Below are positions 44,273 through 52,439 of a stretch of DNA of 64,000 nucleotides, piece by piece. Source of the DNA: JASHPR01 sp963844655 (GTDB lineage: Bacteria > Actinomycetota > Actinomycetes > Streptosporangiales > Streptosporangiaceae). Each line of letters opens with the position of its first letter. Position 1 is the stretch's first letter. A program made the translations under genes and the position numbers. The stretch covers positions 558,001 through 622,000 of the forward strand of contig CAWJPA010000009.1 of the NCBI GenBank assembly GCA_963844655.1, given 5' to 3'. A model generated the notes under the pieces. The model ran no database searches, was not told where the DNA came from, and worked only from the letters and a program-made list of their open reading frames with translations.

Positions 44273-45331
44273 TCAGGAGCGCTCGGCGGCCAGGCGGCCG
44301 CTCTCCGCCACCCAGCGCTGCATCGTGGCGTCGGCCGCTCCGGTGTCGATCGCGCGGGCGGCCCGGGCGTAGCCGTCGGCCAGGGCCGCCTGCAGGTCGT
44401 CGGGGCCTGGCACACCCGCCGCGGCGGCCAGCGCCGCGGCGGCGTTCAGCAGCACGGTCTCCCGCACCGGCCCGGCCTGGCCACCGATCACGGCGCGGGC
44501 CACCGCCGCGTTGTGCGCCGGGTCGCCGCCGCGCAGGTCCTCGGGCCTGGATCGGGCGATGCCGATGTCCGCGGGATCAAAGGTGGTCCGGCTGACCGCG
44601 CCGCCGTGCACCACCCACACTGTGGACGGCGCCGTAGTGGTCAGCTCGTCGAGCCCGTCCTCGCCGTGGAAGACGAGCGCCGAGCAGCCGCGCCCGGCCA
44701 GCACCCCGGCGAGCACCGGGCCCATCCGCGGGTCGGCCACGCCGACCGCCTGGGATCCGGGCCGGGCCGGGTTCGCGACCGGGCCGAGGAAGTTGAACAC
44801 GGTCGGCACGCCAAGCTCCCGCCGTGGTACCGCGGTGTGCCGCAGCGCGGGGTGGTAGAGCGGCGCGAACAGGAAGACCACGCCGGTCTCCGCCATCAGC
44901 CGCGCGGTCGCGTCCGGGGGCAGGTCTATCACCACGCCGAGGGCCTCGAGCAGGTCCGCAGCCCCGCACGCCGACGAGGCGGCCCGGTTCCCGTGCTTCG
45001 CCATCCGGGCACCCGCCGCGGCCGCGACGATCGTGCCCATCGTTGAGATGTTGACCGTGCGCGCCCCGTCACCGCCGGTGCCGACCAGGTCGACGATGTC
45101 GCCCGGGAGGTCGATCGGTGTGGCGCGGTTGAGCATCGTCTCGGCCAGGCCGCCGAGCTCGGCCGGGGTCTCCCCCTTCATCCGGAGCGCGACCCCGAAC
45201 CCGGCGATCTGGGTGGGCGTGGCGGCGCCCTCCATGATCTCGTTCATCGCCCAGGCGGTCTCGTCCGGGGTGAGGGTCTCCCCCTTGATCAGCGCGCCGA
45301 TCAGCGCAGGCCACGTCGTCCGGGAATCCAT
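44273..45331 (-). CDS. trpD: Anthranilate phosphoribosyltransferase
   Basis: TrpD joins anthranilate to PRPP, the second step of tryptophan synthesis. The 352 residues include the PRPP loop VGTGGDGARTVNISTM, the anthranilate-site segment KHGNRAASSACGAADLLEAL, and VFNFLGPVANPARPGSQAVG. No other trp gene is adjacent, in line with the isolated trpD of M. tuberculosis (Rv2192c). It lies 13 bases after the receiver-like gene on the same strand and is probably co-transcribed. Confidence 0.95.
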   Translation of the reverse strand: MDSRTTWPALIGALIKGETLTPDETAWAMNEIMEGAATPTQIAGFGVALRMKGETPAELGGLAETMLNRATPIDLPGDIVDLVGTGGDGARTVNISTMGTIVAAAAGARMAKHGNRAASSACGAADLLEALGVVIDLPPDATARLMAETGVVFLFAPLYHPALRHTAVPRRELGVPTVFNFLGPVANPARPGSQAVGVADPRMGPVLAGVLAGRGCSALVFHGEDGLDELTTTAPSTVWVVHGGAVSRTTFDPADIGIARSRPEDLRGGDPAHNAAVARAVIGGQAGPVRETVLLNAAAALAAAAGVPGPDDLQAALADGYARAARAIDTGAADATMQRWVAESGRLAAERS

Positions 45332-45344
45332 CGGGTCCGCCTGC

Positions 45345-45746
45345 TCAGTTATTGGCCACGGCGGTGCCCGCCGCCCGCTGGCGCATCAGGCCGGCCAGGG
45401 CGTGGGCGAGGGCCGCCGGGTCGATCGGGTGGCTCACCACCGCGTCAGCCCGGGACCAGGTGGCCAGCCAGCCGTCATCGGCCCGGCCGATGATCAGCAG
45501 CGCCGGCGGGCAGTTGTAGATCTCGTCCTTGGCCTGGCGGCAGACGCCCATGCCGCCGGCGGGCTGCGCCTCGCCGTCCAGCACCATGACGTCGATTTCG
45601 CCCGCGTCGAGCAGCCGGATCAGGGCCGGGTGGGTGGCTACTTCGATCACCTCCGCCTCCGGCACGTCAGGGGCGGGGCGGCGACCGATGGCGAGCCTGA
45701 TCCTGGCCCGTGTGTCCGCATCGTGGCTGTACGTGGCGACCTTCAT
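45345..45746 (-). CDS. Receiver-like (pseudo-response-regulator) protein
   Basis: This 133-residue single-domain protein has a response-regulator-like fold: MKVATYSHDADTRARIRLAI, the phospho-site strand IDVMVLDGEAQPAGGMGVCR, LLIIGRADDGWLATWSRADA and HPIDPAALAHALAGL. The aspartate in VLDGE fits the phosphorylated position, but the acidic pair near the N-terminus is poorly kept and a Pro replaces the usual Lys region, so phosphorylation is doubtful. It has no output domain. The ATG at 45746 is chosen by homology, with TAGCAT eight bases upstream. It probably leads the trpD operon and is divergent from ctaE. Confidence 0.78.
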   Translation of the reverse strand: MKVATYSHDADTRARIRLAIGRRPAPDVPEAEVIEVATHPALIRLLDAGEIDVMVLDGEAQPAGGMGVCRQAKDEIYNCPPALLIIGRADDGWLATWSRADAVVSHPIDPAALAHALAGLMRQRAAGTAVANN

Positions 45747-45814
45747 GGAACTGGATGCTACCGACCCGGGGGGTCGGGCGTGCACCGCCTACGCGGTGTC
45801 GTAATAATGGCCCC

Positions 45815-46453
45815 GTGGCGACAGCAACGACCGAGGTAACCCCCCGCACGCCCCTGAACCGGCCCAGCCTGGTCAGCGTGGGCACGATCGTCTGGCTGTC
45901 CTCCGAGCTGATGTTCTTCGCGGCGCTGTTCGCCATGTATTTCACGATCCGCTCGGTCGACATCGGCCTGGGTAAGCCCTGGCCGCCGGTGAAGCTCGAC
46001 ATCCCCCTGGCCACCACCAACACCCTGGTGCTGCTGCTCTCCAGCGTGACCTGCCAGATGGGCGTGTTCGCGATCGAGCGCGGCCAGGTCAGGCGCACCA
46101 AGAGCATCTTCAAGCCGATGTCCTGGGGCCTGCGCGAGTGGTACGTGCTGACCTTCCTGATGGGCCTCTACTTCGTCTGCGGTCAGGGCTACGAGTACCT
46201 CGACCTGATCAGGAAGCAGCACCTGACCGTGTCGTCCAGCAACTACGGTTCTGTCTTCTACATACCCACCGGGTTTCACGGCCTGCACGTCGTCGGCGGC
46301 CTGATCGCGTTCCTCTTCCTGCTGGGCCGTACGTTCGCGGTCAAGCGCCTGACCCACGAAATGCAGGTCAGTGCCATCGTCGTCTCGTACTACTGGCATT
46401 TCGTCGACGTCGTATGGATAGGCCTGTTCACCACCATCTATCTCATCCACTGA
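45815..46453 (+). CDS. ctaE: Cytochrome c oxidase subunit III
   Basis: The 212-residue, five-helix subunit stabilises the aa3 oxidase. It has IVWLSSELMFFAALFAMYFT (conserved glutamate), FHGLHVVGGLIAFLFLLGR and the closing VVSYYWHFVDVVWIGLFTTI. It heads the plus-strand unit ctaE-qcrC-qcrA-qcrB, as in other actinobacteria. The GTG start at 45815 is preceded by TAATAAT, which could be a -10 box of a leaderless mRNA. Confidence 0.96.
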   Translation: MATATTEVTPRTPLNRPSLVSVGTIVWLSSELMFFAALFAMYFTIRSVDIGLGKPWPPVKLDIPLATTNTLVLLLSSVTCQMGVFAIERGQVRRTKSIFKPMSWGLREWYVLTFLMGLYFVCGQGYEYLDLIRKQHLTVSSSNYGSVFYIPTGFHGLHVVGGLIAFLFLLGRTFAVKRLTHEMQVSAIVVSYYWHFVDVVWIGLFTTIYLIH

Positions 46454-46471
46454 GCGAAACTGGGGTCAGCA

Positions 46472-47281
46472 GTGAGCTTCACCTGGCGCAGGCGGCGAGC
46501 CGCGAGCTACTTCGTCGTCCTGCTCGGGCTGGTCCTGGTGGGCGCGGTCTACGCCACCATCACCGGGAGCGGCGACTCTGCCGCCGCCAACCCGCCCACG
46601 GCGTCGCAGGCTGAGATCGCGAAGGGCCGGCAGATCTTCCAGCAGACGTGTGCGACCTGCCACGGTCTCCAGGCCCAGGGCACCGCGATCGCGCCCAGCC
46701 TCATCGGCGTCGGCTCGGCTGCCGTGGACTTCCAGGTGAGCACCGGCCGGATGCCGGCGAAAGAGCCGGGGGCGGAGAACGACCGCAAGCCGCCGCAGAT
46801 GGACCCGACCGAGACCCGCCAGCTCGCTGCGTACATCGCGTCCCTGGCCGGCGGCCCGGCGATACCCACCCCGGCCGAGGTGAGCACGGCCGGCGCCAAC
46901 ACCGCGCTCGGCCAGGCGCTGTTCACTGCTGACTGCGCGCAGTGCCACAACTTCGACGGCGCGGGCGGCGCACTGACTTACGGCAAATCCGCGCCGCCGC
47001 TGACCGAGTCCACGCCCACTCAGATGTACGAGGCCATGCTGACCGGCCCCGAGGCCATGCCGGTCTTCAACAACACCACGATCACCCCGGACGAGAAGCG
47101 CGACGTCATCGCCTACGTGACCGGCGTCAGGGCCGAGCCGAACCCCGGCGGCTTCAGCCTGGGCCGGGTGGGGCCGGTGACCGAGGGCCTGGTGGCGTTC
47201 CTCGGCCTGCTGCTCTTCATGGTGCTGGCCGCGATGTTCATAACTGCGAAGCACAGGAAGACCGGAACCGCCGATGAGTGA
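46472..47281 (+). CDS. qcrC: Cytochrome bc1 complex diheme cytochrome c subunit
   Basis: QcrC carries electrons directly from the Rieske protein to the aa3 oxidase in the actinobacterial supercomplex, replacing soluble cytochrome c. In 269 residues there is an N-terminal membrane helix (YFVVLLGLVLVGAVYATI), two heme c motifs (CATCH and CAQCH) and a C-terminal membrane helix. Methionine ligands are likely in TGRMPA and EAMPVF. The gene overlaps qcrA by eight bases. Confidence 0.96.
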   Translation: MSFTWRRRRAASYFVVLLGLVLVGAVYATITGSGDSAAANPPTASQAEIAKGRQIFQQTCATCHGLQAQGTAIAPSLIGVGSAAVDFQVSTGRMPAKEPGAENDRKPPQMDPTETRQLAAYIASLAGGPAIPTPAEVSTAGANTALGQALFTADCAQCHNFDGAGGALTYGKSAPPLTESTPTQMYEAMLTGPEAMPVFNNTTITPDEKRDVIAYVTGVRAEPNPGGFSLGRVGPVTEGLVAFLGLLLFMVLAAMFITAKHRKTGTADE

Positions 47282-48344
47282 CCCCACCACCCCTGCCGGG
47301 CTGCCCGAGGAGCCCGCCGACGTGCCAGCGGGCCCGCACCGCGTGATCGGCACGCCGCCGCCCGCGCAGGCCCGGACGCTGCTCGGCGAGCGGGCCGGCG
47401 ACGGCGACGGCGCGCTGCCCGCACCGCGGGACCTGCCCGCGGACCCGCCCGACCTGCGCAAGGCCAAGAAGGTGGAGCGCCTCGTCGCGGCGCTCTTCAT
47501 GCTCTCTTTTGTGGCCGGCGTCGGCTTCATCGCCGCCTACGTGGGTCTCGAGGTGCACTCGGTCGACGCGGTGCTGCGGTCCAACCTGGCCCTGGGCACA
47601 TCCATGTCGGTGGTATTCCTCACCCTCGCGATCGGGGCCACGCTCTGGGTCAGGTACCTGATGCCGGACGTGGAGCTCACCGAGGAGCGCCATCCGCTGC
47701 ACTCGGACCCGGAGGCCAGGAAAGCCTTCAAGGAGACCTTCGAGGAGGGAGCCGACGCCAGCCAGTTCGTGAAGCGGCCGATGCTGCGGCGCACCCTCAT
47801 CGCCGCGACCCTGCCGCTGGTGGCCGCCCCGGTCGTGCTGCTGCGTGATACGGGCCCGGAGCCCGGCACCTCGCTGCGGTACACCGTCTGGCGCAAGGGC
47901 ACCCGCCTGCTCAGGTACGGGCCCAACGTGCCGATCACCCCGGGCGAGTTCAGCTCGCCCGGTGGGATGATCACGGTGGTTCCCGAGGGCTACCAGGACG
48001 ACCAGGACGTACTGGCCTCGGCCACCGCGATCATCATCAAGTTCCAGGCCGGGGTGCTGCAGCCGCCCACGGTGATGAACTGGACGGTCGACGGCATCGT
48101 CTGCTACTCGAAGATCTGCACTCACGTCGGCTGCCCGGCTGCGCTCTACGAGCAGACCACCCACCACATCCTGTGCCCCTGCCACCAGTCGACGTTCGAC
48201 GCCCCGCGCGGCGCCCAGGTACTGTTCGGCCCGGCACCGCGCCCGCTGCCGCAACTGCCGATCACCACCAACGCCCAGGGCTTCCTGGTGGCACAGAGCG
48301 ACTTCCACGAGCCGGTTGGACCGAGCTTCTGGGAGCGGGGATAA
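47274..48344 (+). CDS. qcrA: Rieske iron-sulfur subunit of cytochrome bc1
   Basis: The 356-residue protein has the long N-terminal arm and three membrane helices typical of actinobacterial QcrA (AALFMLSFVAGVGFIAAY; NLALGTSMSVVFLTLAIGA; LRRTLIAATLPLVAAPVVLL). The C-terminal Rieske domain has the 2Fe-2S motifs CTHVGC and CPCHQS. It accepts electrons from quinol and passes them to QcrC. It overlaps qcrC and lies 22 bases before qcrB. Confidence 0.96.
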   Translation: MSDPTTPAGLPEEPADVPAGPHRVIGTPPPAQARTLLGERAGDGDGALPAPRDLPADPPDLRKAKKVERLVAALFMLSFVAGVGFIAAYVGLEVHSVDAVLRSNLALGTSMSVVFLTLAIGATLWVRYLMPDVELTEERHPLHSDPEARKAFKETFEEGADASQFVKRPMLRRTLIAATLPLVAAPVVLLRDTGPEPGTSLRYTVWRKGTRLLRYGPNVPITPGEFSSPGGMITVVPEGYQDDQDVLASATAIIIKFQAGVLQPPTVMNWTVDGIVCYSKICTHVGCPAALYEQTTHHILCPCHQSTFDAPRGAQVLFGPAPRPLPQLPITTNAQGFLVAQSDFHEPVGPSFWERG

Positions 48345-48366
48345 TGACTGCGGGGATGATGAGCAG

Positions 48367-50124
48367 ATGAGCATGACCACCAAGCTGCTCGATGGCACCG
48401 GCGGGTGGCTGGACGACAGGTTCCGCGGCGCCAAGGGCTTCCGTACCCTGTTCCGGAAGATCTTCCCTGACCACTGGACGTTCCTGCTCGGCGAGATCGC
48501 CCTCTACACGTTCATCATCCTGCTGCTGACCGGCACCTTCCTGACGTTCTGGTTCCAGCCCAGCATGACCGAGGTCGTCTACCACGGCTCCTACACCCAT
48601 CTCGACGGCGTGCGGATGAGCCAGGCGTACGCCTCGACGCTGAACATCAGCTTTGACGTCCGCGGCGGCCTGCTGATGCGGCAGATCCACCACTGGGCGG
48701 CGGACCTGTTCGTGGCCGCGATCCTCGCGCACATGCTGCGGATCTTCTTCACCGGCGCCTACCGCAAGCCGCGCGAGGTGAACTGGCTCATCGGGATCGT
48801 GATGTTCACGCTGGCCCTGCTGGAGGGCCTGTTCGGCTACTCGCTGCCGGACGACCTGCTGTCCGGCACCGGGCTGCGGATCACCGAGGGCGTGCTGCTC
48901 GGCATCCCGATCGTCGGCACGTACCTGTCATACTTCCTCTTTGGCGGCCCGTTCCCGGGTCATGACATCATCCCGCGGCTGTACATCATCCACGTGCTGC
49001 TGATCCCCGGCCTGCTCCTCGCGCTGATCAGCGCGCACCTGTTCATCATGTTCTGGCAGAAGCACACCCAGATGCCGGGCAAGGGCCGCACCAACACCAA
49101 CGTGGTCGGCGCCCCGACGTACCCGTACTTCATGGCCAAGACCGGCGCGTTCTTCTTCTTCACCTTCGCGGCGCTGGCCATCGCGTCCACGTTCGCGCAG
49201 ATCAACCCGATCTGGCTGTACGGGCCGTACACACCGGTGGGCATCTCGGCGGGCTCGCAGCCCGACTTCTACATGGGCTTCCTCGAGGGCTCGCTGCGCA
49301 TGTTCCCGAGCTGGACCTGGGACATCTTCGGCCATACCGTGGCCTGGAATGTGCTCATTCCGGCCCTGGTGCCGCTTGGCATCATCCTGACCGGGGCAGC
49401 GCTATGGCCGTTCCTCGAACAGTGGGTCACCGGCGACAGGAGCGAGCACCACGTCAACGACCGGCCCCGTAACGCGGCCACCAGGACCGCGGTCGGGATG
49501 GCCGCGATCACGTTCTACGGCGTGCTGTGGCTGGAGGGCGCAAACGACGTTCTCGCCGACCACCTGCAGATCTCCCTGTACCTGACCACCGAGATCGCCA
49601 GATGGGCGATCTTCATCGCGCCCGTCGTGGCCTACTGGCTGACCAAACGGATCTGCCTGGGGCTGCAGCGTAAGGACCTGCATCTGCTCGAGCATGGTGT
49701 CGAGACCGGGATCATCCGCCAGCTGCCGACCGGCGAGTTCGTCGAGGAGACCAAGCCGCTCGACGAGGATGCGCTCCCGGTGATCGGCTCCAGGGAGCCG
49801 GCGCTCAGCCTGCCCGAGGGGTCCACTGCGGCTGCGCCCGACGTGCCCGCCCCTGGCATGCGCGGCGGCGTCGGCCGGGTCCGGCAGGAGCTGAACAAGG
49901 TCCTCACCGAGAGCGTCCCGATGGACGGCCACGGCTATGGCTACGGCAACGGGCAGGGGAACGGCCACGGCGACGGGCACAAGGAAGGCGAGCCCGCCGA
50001 GATCCCGTCCGGCGACGGGCACCGGGAAGGCGAGCCCGCTGCGATCCCGTCCAGCGGCGAGCATAGCCAGGACACCGGCGGCGGCTCCGGCCACGACGCC
50101 CAGGGCAACCCGGACGGCCACTAG
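48367..50124 (+). CDS. qcrB: Cytochrome b subunit of bc1 complex, with Gly/His-rich tail
   Basis: QcrB binds two b hemes and oxidises menaquinol. The 585 residues show heme-ligand helices (MRQIHHWAADLFVAAILAHM; LLIPGLLLALISAHLFIMFW) and the quinol-site loop QPDFYMGF in place of the PEWY motif, usual in this phylum. After the membrane part a cytoplasmic tail ends in about 65 residues rich in Gly, His and Glu, including the doubled unit GDGHKEGEPAEIPS / GDGHREGEPAAIPS. The ATG at 48367 gives the expected N-terminus MSMTTKLLDGTGGW. It closes the ctaE operon. Confidence 0.95.
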   Translation: MSMTTKLLDGTGGWLDDRFRGAKGFRTLFRKIFPDHWTFLLGEIALYTFIILLLTGTFLTFWFQPSMTEVVYHGSYTHLDGVRMSQAYASTLNISFDVRGGLLMRQIHHWAADLFVAAILAHMLRIFFTGAYRKPREVNWLIGIVMFTLALLEGLFGYSLPDDLLSGTGLRITEGVLLGIPIVGTYLSYFLFGGPFPGHDIIPRLYIIHVLLIPGLLLALISAHLFIMFWQKHTQMPGKGRTNTNVVGAPTYPYFMAKTGAFFFFTFAALAIASTFAQINPIWLYGPYTPVGISAGSQPDFYMGFLEGSLRMFPSWTWDIFGHTVAWNVLIPALVPLGIILTGAALWPFLEQWVTGDRSEHHVNDRPRNAATRTAVGMAAITFYGVLWLEGANDVLADHLQISLYLTTEIARWAIFIAPVVAYWLTKRICLGLQRKDLHLLEHGVETGIIRQLPTGEFVEETKPLDEDALPVIGSREPALSLPEGSTAAAPDVPAPGMRGGVGRVRQELNKVLTESVPMDGHGYGYGNGQGNGHGDGHKEGEPAEIPSGDGHREGEPAAIPSSGEHSQDTGGGSGHDAQGNPDGH

Positions 50125-50147
50125 CTGATCACGCCCCAGAGGGCTGC

Positions 50148-50816
50148 TCAGCCAGGGCCCGGGGACCAGAGCGGCCCGGGGATCTCCAGACCGAGATCGT
50201 CTCCCCAGCCGTTCCGGTACGCCACCTGGCCGACCGGACGCCGGGCCGCGATGCCCCAGCGGCCGGTCGGGTAGCCGAACGAGACGCAGCACGTCATCTG
50301 CCAGGTGCCGTCGTCCGGCGCGCCCAGGATCTCGTTCGCCTCCGCACCGTGGAACGTGCCGAGGACGGTGGTCAGGGCGCTCCCCACACCCTCGGCACGG
50401 GCTGCGAGCTGAGCACTCCACACGGCCGGGAAGATGGAGCCGCCGCCGGCGCCGTCACGCGAGTACGCGATCAGGAACAGCGGCACCTCCTCGAAGTGGT
50501 CGGCGAGGTGCTGGGCGGAGGCCACCATGCCGAGCGTGGCGGCGCTGGCCGGATCATCCGGGTTGGCCCGGGCACGCTCGACCCGCTCCCGGTACGCCGT
50601 GGCCCAGAGCTGGCTCAGGCTGTCCCGGTACAGCGGTCCCAGCTCCGCCTTGACCGCGGGATCGTCCACCAGGATGAACCGCCAGGCCTGTGTGTTACCC
50701 CCGCTGGGCGCCCGGATCGCCGCGTCCAGGATCCGCGCCTGGACCGGGTAGGGAATCGGGTCGGGGCGCACCCTGCGCATCGCCCGCGTGGTGTACAGCG
50801 CTTCGTAGACGTCCAT
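50148..50816 (-). CDS. Nitroreductase-family FMN oxidoreductase
   Basis: The 222-residue flavoprotein begins MDVYEALYTTRAMRRVRPD and has the FMN-site segment RAPSGGNTQAWRFILVDD. The middle part includes a GMVASAQHLADHFEEVPL helix, and the C-terminus CCVSFGYPTGRWGIAARRPV also fits the family. AGGAGG stands six bases before the ATG at 50816. The family reduces nitro groups, quinones or flavins with NAD(P)H; the substrate here is unknown. It opens a group of accessory genes between the two respiratory operons. Confidence 0.88.
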   Translation of the reverse strand: MDVYEALYTTRAMRRVRPDPIPYPVQARILDAAIRAPSGGNTQAWRFILVDDPAVKAELGPLYRDSLSQLWATAYRERVERARANPDDPASAATLGMVASAQHLADHFEEVPLFLIAYSRDGAGGGSIFPAVWSAQLAARAEGVGSALTTVLGTFHGAEANEILGAPDDGTWQMTCCVSFGYPTGRWGIAARRPVGQVAYRNGWGDDLGLEIPGPLWSPGPG

Positions 50817-51057
50817 CAGCCGCCTCCTGACGGTTCTTCCCGCCGCTAGCCTCATGCGGTTATCCCACCGGCTGCCGCCGCTGAGAAGAACGTTACGGCC
50901 GCGAGCACACACCGAATACCCGGCGGCGCCGATCGTGGTGGCCCACGGGTCCGCGCGCATGGACGATCGCGGGCGGTGCTGCGCGCCAGGGTCCGGGGAT
51001 GGGCCGGGGGCTTGGCGGGGTGTGTCCCCTGGCCCACCCGGTGTGCGAGGAGCATGG

Positions 51058-52353
51058 TTACTCCATCGGCCAGCTGGCGGGCACGCCGAGCTGCTCGGCG
51101 AGCTCGCCGTAGCGGCGTTCGGGCAGCACCAGGCTGGCCACCCGCAAGATGGCCTGCGGGTCCGCGCCCGGCGGCCGCAGCACGTACACCGTGTCGTCGC
51201 TCTGGCAGCGGGTCACCACCAGCCGGTCATGATCGGCCAGCACGATCGGCCCGGTCCGGACCGCCGCCCGCCGCGCCCCGGCTCCGGCTGGCACCGGCAC
51301 CGGCTGGTACGAGCCCGGCTGCGGGGAACCCGGCTGTGCGGGACCCGGCCACCGGGAGCCCGGCTGCGGGGAACCCGCCTGTGACCGGCCCGGCTGGGTG
51401 CCGGACTGCGGAGTGGGCCCGGACGTGCCGGGCTGCGGCCCAGACCCGGGTGCACCGGGCTGGGTGGCCGTAGCCGGGGCCGGATGGCGCCGGCGGCGGG
51501 CCAGCAGCAGCGGCTCGGTCACGAACGCCGCCGCGATCAGCAGGCCCGCGGCCAGCAGCGTGGTCTTCAGCCACCCCGGCATCCCCGCCACCGCACGCGC
51601 CCGCGAACCCGGCGACGGCACAGCCGGCACCGGATGCTGCGCCGGGCCCGGCCGCACCGACGGATGCCGCACCCGGCGCGGCACCGGCCGGTGCCGCGGC
51701 CGGGTCTGTCCCGGCACCGGCACCGGCGCTCCGGACGGCTGCGGGATGACCAGCACCAGACCCGTGCGGATCACACTGGGGTCAGCGCCGATCCGGTGCC
51801 GGTTGGCCGCATACAGCGCCCGCCAGCCACCTTTGACACCGAACTCCGCCGCGATACCCGCCAGCGAATCACCCGCCGCCACCGTGTACCGGGCCGGCAC
51901 GACCGCACCGGGCACCACCAGCACCAGCCCGGCGCGGATCACATCCGGATCACCGCCGACGGCCCGGCGGTTGGCCGCATACAGCACCGGCCAGCCACCA
52001 GCCACACCCAACCGTGCGGCGATACCCGCCAGCGAATCACCGGCCTGCACGACATACCGGACCGGATGCGACACCAAGGCCACCGGGGCTGCGGCGACAC
52101 TCAGCGCGCTGACAAGAACAACCTGATCACTACTGCTACCCGCAGATACCCGGGCCCTGCCCGCAGATACCTGCACACTGCCCGCAGACATCTGCGCACT
52201 ACTGCCAGATAGCTGCGTACTGCTGTGGGGGGTGCGAGTGCCCGCCTGAACCTCAGGGGCCGGCCAGCCGAAAGCCACCACGGCCGCCACCAGGAGAACC
52301 GAGACGATGCTCCAGGCGAACACCACGCACGCAGACTTCGTCCACGCACGCAT
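51058..52353 (-). CDS. Membrane protein with two LysM domains and cytoplasmic tail
   Basis: The 431-residue protein has an N-terminal membrane/signal helix (IVSVLLVAAVVAFGW), a Ser/Gln/Val-rich stretch of SSAQMSAGSVQVSAG repeats, and two LysM domains (about 99-147 and 155-205; each YVVQAGDSLAGIAARLGV-like and ending in VLVVP or VLVIP). A second membrane helix follows (LLAAGLLIAAAFVTEPLLL) with a basic RRRR stop, then a Pro/Gly-rich tail. The final 65 residues look folded (GPIVLADHDRLVVTRCQSDD; LVLPERRYGELAEQLGVPAS). The layout suggests peptidoglycan contact outside coupled to a domain inside. The start codon at 52353 is about 87 bases downstream of the repeat-protein stop, so the two are probably co-transcribed. 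Confidence 0.78.
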   Translation of the reverse strand: MRAWTKSACVVFAWSIVSVLLVAAVVAFGWPAPEVQAGTRTPHSSTQLSGSSAQMSAGSVQVSAGRARVSAGSSSDQVVLVSALSVAAAPVALVSHPVRYVVQAGDSLAGIAARLGVAGGWPVLYAANRRAVGGDPDVIRAGLVLVVPGAVVPARYTVAAGDSLAGIAAEFGVKGGWRALYAANRHRIGADPSVIRTGLVLVIPQPSGAPVPVPGQTRPRHRPVPRRVRHPSVRPGPAQHPVPAVPSPGSRARAVAGMPGWLKTTLLAAGLLIAAAFVTEPLLLARRRRHPAPATATQPGAPGSGPQPGTSGPTPQSGTQPGRSQAGSPQPGSRWPGPAQPGSPQPGSYQPVPVPAGAGARRAAVRTGPIVLADHDRLVVTRCQSDDTVYVLRPPGADPQAILRVASLVLPERRYGELAEQLGVPASWPME

Positions 52354-52439
52354 AGTGCACTCACTTTCCTTCCAAGGGGATCAGCGCCAGACCCGCAGGC
52401 CCAGCCGCCAACGGCTCGAACCAGTCGGAAGGAAAGGAC

